From NCBI GenBank assembly GCA_963797675.1, contig CAWCQQ010000002.1:558001-622000 (forward strand): a stretch of DNA of 64,000 nucleotides, written 5' to 3'. Source of the stretch: DASQPR01 sp963797675. Its GTDB lineage: Bacteria; Actinomycetota; Actinomycetes; Mycobacteriales; Micromonosporaceae. The notes below the pieces were generated by a model. The model was not told the origin of the DNA and did no database searches. It saw only the letters and a list, made by a program, of their open reading frames with translations. A program made the translations under genes and the position numbers. This document shows positions 1 through 9,199 of this stretch, piece after piece (the stretch's first letter is position 1; every line of letters starts with the position of its first letter).

Positions 1-369
1 GTGCTCGATGCGGCCGACCCGGACACGTACTCCGTGGGGTCGTTCTTCATGAACCCCGTGCTGAGCGCGGCGGAGTACGCCGCGTTCGTGCCGCGGGCCG
101 CTGACCTCGGCACGGTTGCGGCGTGGCCGGAGCGCGACGGCGGCGCGAAGGTGAGCGCGGCCTGGCTGATCGAGAAGGCCGGATTCCCGAAGGGGTACGC
201 GCGCGGCGGCGTCTCGATCTCGACGAAGCACACGCTGGCGCTGACGAACCGCGGCAGCGGGACCACCGCTGAGCTGCTCGATCTGGCCCGGGAGATCCGG
301 GCGGGCGTGGACGAGCGGTTCGGCGTGCGGCTGCGCCCGGAGCCGGTCCTGGTCAACTGTTCGTTCTAG
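1..369 (+). CDS. murB: UDP-N-acetylenolpyruvoylglucosamine reductase, C-terminal part
   Basis: MurB reduces UDP-GlcNAc-enolpyruvate to UDP-MurNAc with NADPH and FAD in the cytoplasm, a committed step of peptidoglycan synthesis. Only the last 122 residues are present; the gene enters from the left edge, so the GTG at base 1 is not the true start. The S-x-GSFF-x-NP motif near residue 13 carries the family's catalytic serine, and the PEPVLV segment near the C-terminus fits the conserved glutamate region. The kinase-like gene follows after 19 bases on the same strand. In mycobacteria murB also lies shortly upstream of mshA, which agrees with the order here. Confidence 0.9.
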   Translation: MLDAADPDTYSVGSFFMNPVLSAAEYAAFVPRAADLGTVAAWPERDGGAKVSAAWLIEKAGFPKGYARGGVSISTKHTLALTNRGSGTTAELLDLAREIRAGVDERFGVRLRPEPVLVNCSF

Positions 370-388
370 ATCGCAGGGAGATCCGGCC

Positions 389-1384
389 ATGCCAACGTTG
401 ACGCCGCGACCGGTCGCCGCATCAGTCGATGAGCTGCTGGCCGGCGCGGTACGCGAGGCGATGGACAAGACCGTCGACTCGCTATCGGGCGCGGGCTTCG
501 AACGCGCTGTCGTGGACGGCCGGCCGTGCATCGTCAAGTACCTGGGGGCCGACGTCGACTGGCTGGCGCGCGCACTCGGCGACGAGGGTCCGTGGGCACT
601 CACGGTGTGGCAGTCCGGGCTGCTGGACGCGCTGCCGGGCTGCATCGACCACACCGTGCTCGGCATGTCCCGGGATCCCGCGACCGGCGTGGTAGCCGCG
701 CTGATGACCGACGTCGGGCCGTTCCTCGTGCCATCCGGCGACACTCTTCTGCCGCTCGAGCAGCACCTGCGGTTCCTCGATCATTGCGCCCGGTTCCACG
801 CCACGTTCTGGGACTTCCGGGACGACTTCGGCCTGCTCGGTCCCGGCATCCGCTATCAGGCGCTGACGCCCGCCACCGGACGCCGGGAACACCTGGCCGG
901 TGGCATCGATCCGGTGCCGTCGGTCCTGGAAGCGTCGTGGGCCGCGCTGCATGCGGCCGAGCCCGCGCTGCACGATGCGGCGCTGCGGCTGGTGACCGAT
1001 CCGGCGCCGCTGGTACGGGCGCTGGCCGAGACGCCGATGACGTTCGTACACGGTGACTGGAAGGCCGGCAACCTCGGCTCGCATCTGGACGGCCGGACCA
1101 TCCTGCTGGATTGGGGCTGGCCGGGGCGTACCGGTCCGCTGGTCGACATCGCCTGGTACCTCGCGGTGAACTGCGATCGGCTGCCGATATCCAAAGAGGA
1201 CACGATCGACGCGTACCGGGGGTCGTTGGAGTCACTGGGGATCGAGACCGGACCATGGTGGGACCGGCAATTGGAGTTGGCGCTGCTCGGAGGGTTTCTC
1301 CAACTGGGCTGGTCGAAGTCGGGAGCCGAGTTGGCGTGGTGGGCGTCTCGGGTACTGCCGACCGCGCGCGCTATCGGGAGCTGA
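389..1384 (+). CDS. Aminoglycoside phosphotransferase-fold small-molecule kinase
   Basis: 331-residue protein with the APH/choline-kinase type catalytic core. The Brenner motif HGDWKAGN is at about residues 221-228, with the catalytic Asp in HGD and the Mg-binding Asn. DWGWPGRTGPLVD at 241-253 supplies the metal-binding Asp of the activation segment. A weak N-terminal lobe (RPCIVKYLG, near residue 45) would bind ATP. The substrate cannot be read from sequence; such proteins phosphorylate antibiotics, sugars, choline or unknown metabolites. The start ATG has AGGGAGA upstream. Its 3' end overlaps the convergent methyltransferase by 14 bases. A resistance role is not supported. Confidence 0.75.
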   Translation: MPTLTPRPVAASVDELLAGAVREAMDKTVDSLSGAGFERAVVDGRPCIVKYLGADVDWLARALGDEGPWALTVWQSGLLDALPGCIDHTVLGMSRDPATGVVAALMTDVGPFLVPSGDTLLPLEQHLRFLDHCARFHATFWDFRDDFGLLGPGIRYQALTPATGRREHLAGGIDPVPSVLEASWAALHAAEPALHDAALRLVTDPAPLVRALAETPMTFVHGDWKAGNLGSHLDGRTILLDWGWPGRTGPLVDIAWYLAVNCDRLPISKEDTIDAYRGSLESLGIETGPWWDRQLELALLGGFLQLGWSKSGAELAWWASRVLPTARAIGS

Positions 1385-2147
1385 TCGCGGCCCAGTCCAC
1401 GGTCAACTCGCCGTTACGCCACGCCGCCGCGCGGTCGAGGATCGGCCAGCCCTGATCCGCCACCGATCGGGCGGCCGCAATCCATCGCTGCCGAGGCCCG
1501 AACACGCCCAGCGGAGCCGCGTTGGTCCAGGCGGAATCCAGCGCATTCAGGTACGCGTGGATCGGCTCGCCGGGCACGTTGTGATGGATCAGCGCCTTCG
1601 GCAGGCGCTCCGCGAACGTGGCCGGTCGTTCCAGCGTGGACAGTCGAGAGGCGAGCGTCAACGTCCGGGGACCGTCGCTGGTCAGCGTGATCCAGGCCGC
1701 CAGGCGGCCGAGTTCGTCGCACGTACCCTCGACGATCACACCGTCCGGGGCGAGCCCGGACATCATCGTGGCCCACGCCGAAGCGACCGCGGCCTCGTCG
1801 TACTGCCGCAGCACGTTGAACACCCGCAGCACGATCGGGCGCAGCCCGGCCAGCTCGAAGCCGCCCCGAGCGAACGTGAGTCCGGGTGGTACCGCGGCGG
1901 ATTGGGCGGCCGCGACGCGTACCGGATCGATCTCCAGACCGACCACGCGCACGTCCGCGCGGACCTTGGCCAACCGCGACCGCAGCTCCACCGCGGTGAC
2001 CGGCGTGGCACCGAAGCCGAGATCGATCACCAGCGGGTCGGCCGCGCCGGAGAGCAGGCCCGCGAAGCGGCGCGCGATCCAGTTGTCGATCCGGCGGAGC
2101 CGGTTCGGGTTGGTTGTGCCGCGCGTGATCTCGCCGAACGGCTTCAT
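1371..2147 (-). CDS. Class I SAM-dependent methyltransferase-like protein
   Basis: 258 residues. A Rossmann-type motif I (VIDLGFGATPV, about residues 40-50) is followed by an acidic loop (VGLEIDP, about residue 75) expected to bind the ribose of S-adenosylmethionine. The rest looks like an actinobacterial methyltransferase family of unknown substrate. It is read from an ATG. The next gene upstream on the same strand, a broken SDR, ends 8 bases before this ATG, so the two probably form an operon. The 3' end overlaps the convergent kinase gene. Confidence 0.65.
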   Translation of the reverse strand: MKPFGEITRGTTNPNRLRRIDNWIARRFAGLLSGAADPLVIDLGFGATPVTAVELRSRLAKVRADVRVVGLEIDPVRVAAAQSAAVPPGLTFARGGFELAGLRPIVLRVFNVLRQYDEAAVASAWATMMSGLAPDGVIVEGTCDELGRLAAWITLTSDGPRTLTLASRLSTLERPATFAERLPKALIHHNVPGEPIHAYLNALDSAWTNAAPLGVFGPRQRWIAAARSVADQGWPILDRAAAWRNGELTVDWAAISSR

Positions 2148-2154
2148 CGCGGTC

Positions 2155-2927
2155 TCACAGAACGCGGTGCACCTTGTGCTGTGCGGCCTGTGCCAGCGGC
2201 CGGAGCACGATCTTGTCGACGTTCACGTGGTGCGGTCGGGTCGCGCACCACGAGACGCAGTCCGCAATGTCGTCGGCGACCAGCGGTTTCGCGACGCCCG
2301 CATAGACCGCCGCGGCCTTCGCCTCGTCCCCGTCGAAGCGGATCATCGCGAACTCGTCCGTCTTGACCATGCCGGGGTCGATCTCGATCACCCGAACCGG
2401 CTGCGCCGGACAGCTCCAGCCGCAGCGTGCCGGTCATCGCGGTGAGAGCGTGCTTCGCCGCCGCATATCCGCCGCCACCCTCGTAGACGATGTGCCCGGC
2501 GGTCGAGCCCATCATGATCACCGTGCCCTCGCCGGACTCGATCAGCGCCGGGAGCAGCGCCTTCGTGACGCGAAGCGTGCCGAGCACGTTCACGTCGTAC
2601 ATCCATTGCCAGTCCTCGACCCGGCTGGCCGCAACGGTGTCCGCACCGTGCGCGCCGCCGGCGATGTTGACCAGGACGGCCAGAGGTCCGTCGAGCGCGG
2701 CCACCGCGGAGGTGAGCGCGGTCACATCGCGATCAGACGTCACATCAGTGGGTACGCCGACCGCGGCGCCCCCCGCCGCGATGATCTCGTCGACGAGCCT
2801 CGGTCAGCCGGTCCGCCCGGCGGGCAGCGGCGACCACCTGGAAACCGTCGGATGCGAGGCGGCGAGCCGTCGCGGCTCCGATTCCGCTGGAGGCGCCGGT
2901 CACGACGGCGATCTTTGGTGCGCTCAT
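2155..2927 (-). CDS. Short-chain dehydrogenase/reductase, frameshifted
   Basis: Classical SDR, NAD(P)-dependent oxidoreductase of unknown substrate. The N-terminus has TGASSGIG at residues 9-16 for dinucleotide binding, then a catalytic Ser in MGSTAG and YAAAK with the catalytic Tyr and Lys. The C-terminal part has the DPGMVKT loop typical of the family. The reading frame changes twice, near 2795 and near 2395, each time as if one base were extra. Corrected length would be about 257 residues, normal for an SDR. The stop lies 8 bases from the start of the methyltransferase downstream. Confidence 0.75.
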
Positions 2928-3072
2928 GGCCCGATGATGCCATGACGTTCATCACCTCGCCGCACCGGCAATAACATAAGGATCTTGTTTAGCGGGAAGA
3001 TGCTGCAGAGTTCTGCGGTTGTTTCGGTTGGCGCCGGATTGCGCCCCGACCGCGCGAAGGAGTGAGTCACTG

Positions 3073-4375
3073 GTGGTGCGTACGCATGGGAGCAGTCTGC
3101 CGCGACGGGTCGCCACTCTTTCGGTTCACACGTCGCCCCTGGATCAACCCGGTACGGGTGATGCCGGCGGCATGAACGTCTACATCGTCGAGGTTGCCAA
3201 ACGGCTGGCCGAGTCCGGCGTGGAGATCGAGATCTTCACCCGCGCGACCAGCAGCGACCTGCCGCGCATGCGTGGAGATGGCACCCGGGGTCCGGGTCCG
3301 GCATGTCAGCGCCGGACCGTTCGAAGGTCTCGCGAAGGAAGACCTGCCGGCGCAGATGTGTGCATTCACCAACGGCGTGCTGCGTGCCGAGGCCGCTCGC
3401 GCCCCGGGCCACTACGACCTCGTGCACTCGCACTACTGGCTGTCCGGCCAGGTCGGATGGCTCGCGAAGGACCGCTGGGGCGTGCCGCTCGTCCACACCG
3501 CGCACACGCTCGCGAAGGTGAAGAACCGGCTGCTGGCCGACGGCGACGCACCGGAGCCGATGGCGCGCGTGATCGGTGAGGAGCACGTCGTCGCGGAGGC
3601 CGACCGGCTGGTCGCGAATACGCCGACCGAGGCTCGCGAGCTGATGGATCTGTACGGCGCGCACCCGAACCACGTCGCCGTGGTCGAACCCGGCGTCGAT
3701 CTCGACCGGTTCCGTCCCGAGCGATCGGGCCGCCGCGCGGCGCCGGTTCAACCTGCCGGCGACCGGCCACGTGATCGCGTTCGTCGGCCGCATCCAGCCG
3801 TTGAAGGCGCCGGACGTGCTGCTGCGGGCAGCTGCCGAGCTGCAGAAACTCGATCCGGATGTGGCGCGCGATCTGACCGTCGTGATCGTCGGCGGCAACA
3901 GCGGCTCCGGGACTGGACCTCGCCGCGCTGGCCGAACACGCTGGGTCTCGACGGCCGCGTACGCTTCCTGCCGCCGCAGGCCGGTGACGCGCTCGCTGAT
4001 CTCTACCGGGCCGCCGACATCGTCGCCGTACCGAGTCACAACGAATCGTTCGGGCTGGTCGCGATGGAGGCGCAGGCCTGCGGTACGCCGGTCGTCGCGG
4101 CCGCGGTCGGTGGCCTGATCACGGCAGTCCGGGACCAGCACTCCGGCGTACTCGTCGATGGTCACGATGCGGGGGATTGGGCGCGCGTACTCCGTGATCT
4201 TCTGGCGCAACCGGGCCGGCGGGCGATGCTGTCCCGGGGCGCGGTCGAGCACGCGCAGCAGTATTCGTGGAGTCGCACCGCTTCCGGCCTGCTCGCGGTC
4301 TACCGTGAAGCGATGATCCATCACCAGTCAAACATGGCCGCGGAGCTGTGGTCGCCGGTAGGTGCGGCGGCATGA
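3073..4375 (+). CDS. mshA: D-inositol-3-phosphate glycosyltransferase MshA, frameshifted
   Basis: MshA joins N-acetylglucosamine from UDP-GlcNAc to 1L-myo-inositol-1-phosphate, the first step of mycothiol synthesis in the cytoplasm. GT-B fold, GT4 family. Visible landmarks are GDAGGMNVYI, HSHYWLSG, FVGRIQPLKAPD at the start of the C-terminal domain, and SHNESFGLVAMEA with the GT4 E-x7-E-type pair. The GTG start has AAGGAG 10 bases upstream; a second GTG follows immediately. The frame changes four times, near 3270, 3725, 3911 and 3940, all consistent with one extra base. Corrected length of about 430 residues fits the family. The stop overlaps the next ATG as ATGA. Confidence 0.9.
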
Positions 4376-4881
4376 TCGTCGCCGCGGTCTCCGACGTGTG
4401 CGAGATCATCGAGGCGACGCTCGTGGAGCGGGAGATCGAGTTCGAGCGCACCGGCGACGCGATATTCGTGGTGACGCTGCCCGGTACGCACAAGCTCAAG
4501 ACGGTCGTGAGCCTGACCGTCGGCGTACACGCGATGCGCGTCGAGGCGTTCGTGATGCGCCAGCCGGACGAGCGCCGCGAGGAGCTGTGGGCGTTCCTGT
4601 TGCAGCGCAACGCCCGGATGTACGGTGTCTCGTTCGCCATCGACACGGTCGGCGACGTCTATCTCACCGGCCGGACACCGCTGCATGCGGTGACGCCGGA
4701 CGAGCTGGATCGGCTGCTCGGATCGGTGCTGAGCTACGCCGACGACAACTTCGACACGATGCTGGAAATCGGGTTCTCGACCGCGATCCGGCGCGAGTGG
4801 GCTTGGCGGGTGTCGCGCGGCGAATCGCTGGCAAACCTGCAGGCGTTCTCACACATGTTCGAGGATGCCGATCCGGTCTGA
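4372..4881 (+). CDS. YbjN-domain protein next to mshA
   Basis: 169 residues from the ATG that overlaps the mshA stop as ATGA, so translation is probably coupled. The sequence has the alternating strand and helix pattern of the YbjN/type III secretion-chaperone-like fold (ERTGDAIFVVTLPG, VEAFVMRQPDERREELWAF, GDVYLTGRTPLHAVT). A similar gene follows mshA in mycobacteria (Rv0487). Its biochemical role is unknown. A longer reading from 4348 exists but would lie inside mshA. Convergent with the MFS gene 27 bases downstream. Confidence 0.8.
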   Translation: MIVAAVSDVCEIIEATLVEREIEFERTGDAIFVVTLPGTHKLKTVVSLTVGVHAMRVEAFVMRQPDERREELWAFLLQRNARMYGVSFAIDTVGDVYLTGRTPLHAVTPDELDRLLGSVLSYADDNFDTMLEIGFSTAIRREWAWRVSRGESLANLQAFSHMFEDADPV

Positions 4882-4908
4882 TGTGGACCATCCTCTAGCC
4901 GGCCGAGG

Positions 4909-6249
4909 CTATCCGGCGTTGCTCATCTCCTCTGCCTCTTCGTCCTCGCTCGCCACGGCCGGGATCGCGTCGGCGACCGGTCCGACCGGTGCCGGAGTAG
5001 CCTGCTTGATCTTCAGCTCGGCCACCCGGCGCTCGCGACCCGGCCCCGTGATCATCTGTCCGGCCGCCACCACGACACCGAGACCGAACGCACCCAGCCA
5101 CAGCGCGGAACTGCCGAAATGGTCGATCACCTGGCCGCCGACGATCGGTGCCAGGAATCCGGCGGCGCTGAAACTCAGGCCGTGGATGCCCTGGTAGCGG
5201 CCGCGCATCGACGGCTTCGACAGGTCCGCGACCAGCGATGAGTTGGTCGGTGACGACGTCATCTCGCCCACCGTCCAGACCGCGACGGTCGCACACAGGA
5301 GCAGGACGGTCGGTGCGAATGCCACCGCGCCGAACCCGATGCCGACCAGCAGCGCGGCAACGGCAAGCACGTGATGGCGGGCATGTCCGCGGATCACCCG
5401 GGGCACGAACAGCTGCAGGGCGACGATGATGATGCCGTTCACCGCGATGACCGTGCCGAACGACGACGTGTTCAGCCCGTGCTGCAGCATCGTGATCGGC
5501 ATCAGTCCGAGCGTCGAGATGATCGTCCACAGACCGAGGTTCATCAGCACGAATGTCATGAAGACGCGATCGGTCAGCACGTCCTTCAGGTTGCCGCTGG
5601 GCCGGGTGACGCCGGCCGGCATCGAGATCGTCGGAGACGTTTCCCGGACGCGCAGGTAGATCCAGACTGCACTGATGGCGGTGGTCGCCGCGTCGATGGC
5701 GAACAGCGTCATCCGGGGCGTGGTGGACAGGAGGCCGGCGATGATCGCGGCGCCGGAGAATCCCAGGTTGATCGCCCAGTAGTTGAGGTTGAACCCGCGT
5801 ACGCGAGCCGACGTACCGAGGACGTCGACCATCATCGCGCTGAACGCCGGCCGGGCGATGCCGTTGAACAGCCCATATGCCGCAGCGAGCAACGGAATCG
5901 CCACCGTGTTCGTGGTGGCACCGAGGGCGAGGGTGGCGACCGTACTGGCCAGCGACGCGGTCAGCATCGTCGGCCGCCGTCCCCACCGATCAGCGAGGAC
6001 GCCGCCGGCGATCGATCCGGCCGCACTTCCGGCGCCGGACAGGCCGATCACGAGACCGGCGTACCCGGCGGAGACGTGGTAGCGCGCCACCAGGTACATC
6101 TCGAGGTAGAGCAGCGTGAACCCGCCGATGCGGTTGATCAGTGTGCCGGCCCATAGATACCAGAAAGTGGTCGGGAGCCCGCCCACACTGTCGTTGAACC
6201 ATCGCCGCACGCCGCTGCCCCCGCTGATCAAATCCGTAATGACTGCCAA
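4909..6249 (-). CDS. MFS transporter, drug-efflux type
   Basis: 446-residue integral membrane protein with about 12 hydrophobic segments. The loop between helices 2 and 3 has the MFS motif DRWGRRP, near residue 88, after GGVLA. The second half contains a long polar central loop and further paired helices. The C-terminal tail is acidic (SEDEEAEEM). It resembles DHA1-type exporters such as MdtH. The substrate is unknown. It is transcribed divergently from gpmA with about 120 bases between starts, and no regulator is adjacent. Intact reading frame. Confidence 0.85.
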   Translation of the reverse strand: MAVITDLISGGSGVRRWFNDSVGGLPTTFWYLWAGTLINRIGGFTLLYLEMYLVARYHVSAGYAGLVIGLSGAGSAAGSIAGGVLADRWGRRPTMLTASLASTVATLALGATTNTVAIPLLAAAYGLFNGIARPAFSAMMVDVLGTSARVRGFNLNYWAINLGFSGAAIIAGLLSTTPRMTLFAIDAATTAISAVWIYLRVRETSPTISMPAGVTRPSGNLKDVLTDRVFMTFVLMNLGLWTIISTLGLMPITMLQHGLNTSSFGTVIAVNGIIIVALQLFVPRVIRGHARHHVLAVAALLVGIGFGAVAFAPTVLLLCATVAVWTVGEMTSSPTNSSLVADLSKPSMRGRYQGIHGLSFSAAGFLAPIVGGQVIDHFGSSALWLGAFGLGVVVAAGQMITGPGRERRVAELKIKQATPAPVGPVADAIPAVASEDEEAEEMSNAG

Positions 6250-6369
6250 GCTTCCAGTGCCTTACAACCTAGTGGGCGGGTGCGACAGGTTCCAGCGGTT
6301 ATCTCACGTGTCGGTCGTCACTGACCGGCCAGTGAATGCGCGAAAATCGGATCGGGAAAGATGGTCGCC

Positions 6370-7119
6370 ATGACTGGGACTTTGATCCTTCTGCGCCACG
6401 GCGAGAGCGAGTGGAACGCGAAGAACCTCTTCACCGGCTGGGTCGACGTCGATCTGGCCGCCACCGGCGAGGCCGAGGCCCGCCACGGCGGCGAGCTGAT
6501 CGCGGCGGCGGGTGCGCTGCCCGACGTCGTGCACACGTCGGTGCTGCGCCGGGCCATCCGTACCAGCGAGATCGCGCTGCACGCGGCCGACCGGCACTGG
6601 ATCCCGGTACGTCGCTCGTGGCGGCTGAACGAGCGCCACTACGGCGCGCTGCAGGGCAAGGACAAGAAGCAGACCCTCGCCGAGTACGGCGAGGAGCAGT
6701 TCATGCTGTGGCGCCGCTCGTACGACGTCCCGCCGCCGCCGCTGGCCGCCGACGACGAGTTCTCGCAGTTCGACGACGCCCGCTACGCCGGTGTGCCGCC
6801 GGAGGCGCGCCCGAACACCGAGTGCCTCAAGGACGTGCTCGCGCGGGTCCTGCCGTACTGGTACGACGCGATCATGCCGGACCTGCGCGCCGGCCAGACC
6901 GTGCTGATCGTCGCGCACGGCAACTCGCTGCGGGCGCTCGTCAAGCACCTCGACGCGATCTCGGACGAGGCGATCGCGGCGCTGAACATCCCGACCGGGC
7001 AGCCGCTGCGCTACGACCTGGACACGACGACGTGGAAGCCGACGATCGCCGGTGGCACGTACCTGGACCCGGAGGCCGCCGCAGCGGCCGCGGCCGCCGT
7101 CGCCAACCAGGGTCGCTGA
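6370..7119 (+). CDS. gpmA: 2,3-bisphosphoglycerate-dependent phosphoglycerate mutase
   Basis: Interconverts 3- and 2-phosphoglycerate in glycolysis and gluconeogenesis. The catalytic His is in LLRHGESEWN near the N-terminus. The family pattern LNERHYGALQGKDK follows, and the second His is in VAHGNSLRALVKHL. Length of 249 residues is normal. I chose the ATG at 6370 because GGGAAAG lies 9 bases upstream of it; the in-frame ATG at 6361 abuts that same sequence. The C-terminus carries a run of nine alanines. Upstream of phoU and senX3-regX3, as gpm1 is in mycobacteria. Intact. Confidence 0.95.
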   Translation: MTGTLILLRHGESEWNAKNLFTGWVDVDLAATGEAEARHGGELIAAAGALPDVVHTSVLRRAIRTSEIALHAADRHWIPVRRSWRLNERHYGALQGKDKKQTLAEYGEEQFMLWRRSYDVPPPPLAADDEFSQFDDARYAGVPPEARPNTECLKDVLARVLPYWYDAIMPDLRAGQTVLIVAHGNSLRALVKHLDAISDEAIAALNIPTGQPLRYDLDTTTWKPTIAGGTYLDPEAAAAAAAAVANQGR

Positions 7120-7219
7120 TCACGGTCACAGGGCTTCGGCGGATGCCTGCGCAGCACCGATGCCATTGGCGCGCTCCTCACAGCGGCAGCAGACGCTCCG
7201 GGTCGCTCTCGAGAGCGCG

Positions 7220-7870
7220 CTAGGCGGTCGGTGGTCTCGCCGGTCACCAGGTAGATGACCTGGTTGCGCGGCGTTTACCGCGTGGTCGGCGTACCGCTCG
7301 TAGAAGCGCCCAGCAGGGCGCCGTCGATCGCGGCCTCGACGCCGTGACGCCAGGCCGTGCCGAGCATGAACGCGAGCAACTGCCGGTGCAGCTCGTCCAT
7401 GACGTCGTCGTCGCCCTCCATCTCGGCCGCCCGCTCGACGTCGGACGTCGACAGCACCTCCGCGATCTTGCCGGCGAGCCCGTCGGCGACGTCGGCCATC
7501 TCGCGGATGACCGGCCGCAACTCCTCCGGTACGGCGATCGGACGGCAGCCGCCGCGCCGCGGTCTCGGCGATGTGCTCGGCCAGGTCGCCCATCCGCTCC
7601 AGGTCGCTCGCCACGTGCAGCGACGTGATCACGGCGCGCAGGTCGGAGGCGACCGGCGCCTGGCGGGCGATGATGTCGTAGACCTTCTCTTCGACCTGGC
7701 GGTAGAGCGCGTCGATCTCGTTGTCGCCGGCCGCAACCTGCTCGGCCTCGGTCTGGTCGGCGTGGAGAAGGGCGACCGTCGCCCGGCTGCATGGCCTTGC
7801 GGCCCGCCTCGGCCATCTCCACCAGCAGACGGTTGACCTCGGCCAGCTCGGCTCGGAACTCGTCGCGCAT
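7220..7870 (-). CDS. phoU: Phosphate transport system regulator PhoU, frameshifted
   Basis: PhoU dampens the phosphate two-component response and phosphate uptake at the cytoplasmic face of the membrane. Two three-helix repeats are visible. The first contains SDLRAVITSLHVASDLERMGD and the second ALLG followed by YERYADHAVN, the paired PhoU signature with conserved E/D-x3-D. The start ATG has GAGGAGA upstream. The frame changes near 7785, 7545, 7305 and 7270, so no intact reading exists. The 3' end is uncertain; I place it at a TAG at 7220-7222 that needs one more frame correction after VIYLVTGE. Divergent from senX3. Confidence 0.85.
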
Positions 7871-7898
7871 GTCTCTCCTCGGTCATAGAACGTTCCAG

Positions 7899-7968
7899 CG
7901 TGAACGTTAGGTCGTGCCGGCATCTCGGTGGTGAACGGGGGTAAACGGCACGGAGAGCAATGGTGAAC
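7899..7968. promoter_or_regulatory. PHO-box-like direct repeats between phoU and senX3
   Basis: Four similar hexamers lie on the + strand: GTGAAC at 7900, 7931 and 7963, and GTAAAC at 7941. They start 31, 10 and 22 bases apart, which is close to multiples of a helical turn. On the other strand they read GTTCAC/GTTTAC, the core of PhoP/RegX3-type PHO boxes in actinobacteria (known family; the match here is by eye). The position, in the divergent control region of phoU and senX3-regX3, fits autoregulation under phosphate limitation. Confidence 0.5.
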
Positions 7969-8040
7969 ATTCGGAGTCGCGCGCCGTGGTTTGTCTGTAT
8001 TTGCGCTGTTCAGCGGGTTAACAATCGACCTACCATCACG

Positions 8041-9199
8041 GTGTGGAGTGGACACGAAGCAGCAAGGGCCTCGGGCCGGCGCAGCCTCGATGCGCTGCGC
8101 GTCGGCGTGCTGGTGCTCGACGCCGAGGACCGCCCGGTGCTCGGCAACCCGGCCGCCCACGAGATGGGCCTGCTCCGACCCGGCCTGCCCGGCACTCCGG
8201 CGGTCGCCCACACGCTCATCCGTACGCTGGCCGGCCAGGCCCGGCGTACCGGCACGCACCGCGAGGTCGAGCTGGACATGGCCCGCGGCCGGGACCAGGA
8301 GCCGCTCGGCGTACACATCCGGGCGGTCGCGCTCGGCGACGGCCACGTGACGATCGAGGCGCTCGACGTCACCGAGTCGCATCGGCTGACCCGGGTCCGA
8401 CGGGACTTCGTGGCGAACGTCAGCCACGAACTCAAGACGCCGGTCGGCGCGCTGCAGCTGCTGGCCGAGGCGCTCGGCGAGGCGATGGACGACGGACGGC
8501 GGCGATCCGGTCGCGGCGAAGCGGTTCGCCGAGCGGATCCGGCACGAGTCCACCCGGCTCGGCCGGCTCGTCACCGAACTGCTGGAACTGTCCCGGCTGC
8601 AGGGCGGCGATCCGATCCCGACGCCGGAGCCGGTCAACGTCGACCGGGTCGTCGCCGAGGTGATCGACCGGTCCCGTACCACCGCGTCGGCCAAGAACAT
8701 CGAGGTCGACTGGGTCGGCGAGCGCGGCCTGACGCGTCTACGGCAGCGAGAGCCAGATGGTCACGGCGCTCGCGAACCTGGTGGAGAACGCGATCGCGTA
8801 CTCGCCGGAACGGCCAGCCGGACGTGGCGCCGCCGAGCGTCTCGGTCGACCGTCCGGGCCGACGGGACGAGTGTCGTACTGGCCGTACAGGATGAGGGCA
8901 TCGGGATTGAGTCGAAAGATCTTGACCGGATCTTCGAGCGGTTCTACCGCGCGGACCGCGCGCGTTCGCGTTCGACCGGCGGCACCGGGCTTGGCCTGGC
9001 CATCGTCAAGCACATCGCCACGAACCACGGCGGACGGGTGGAGGTCACCAGCGTGGTCGGCGTTGGATCGACGTTCACCTTGCGGCTGCCGGCCAGACCA
9101 CCAGACGCAGCCTTGCCGCTACCGGCGTCCATTGAAGTGAACACGACCTACCCGGCAGCGGCAAAAGTGACTGCGACCGCCAAGAAAGGAAGCCATTAG
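8041..9199 (+). CDS. senX3: Phosphate-responsive sensor histidine kinase SenX3, frameshifted
   Basis: Autophosphorylating kinase for RegX3. A PAS-like segment (LRVGVLVLDAEDRPVLGN) comes first, then the dimerisation box FVANVSHELKTPVGALQLL with the phospho-accepting His. Next come the N box (NLVENAIAYSP) and the G boxes (DEGIGI, FYRADRARSRSTGGTGLGL). The frame changes near 8505, 8740, 8810 and 8855, each like one extra base. I place the start at GTG 8041; no strong ribosome site is visible. No transmembrane segment appears in any frame upstream, and only 170 bases separate it from phoU, unlike mycobacterial SenX3. The stop TAG shares its G with the regX3 GTG. Confidence 0.85.

Noticed and set aside
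3236..4324. 362-residue minus-strand reading opposite mshA
   Set aside because: Shadow of the mshA coding strand; no domain and no ribosome site.
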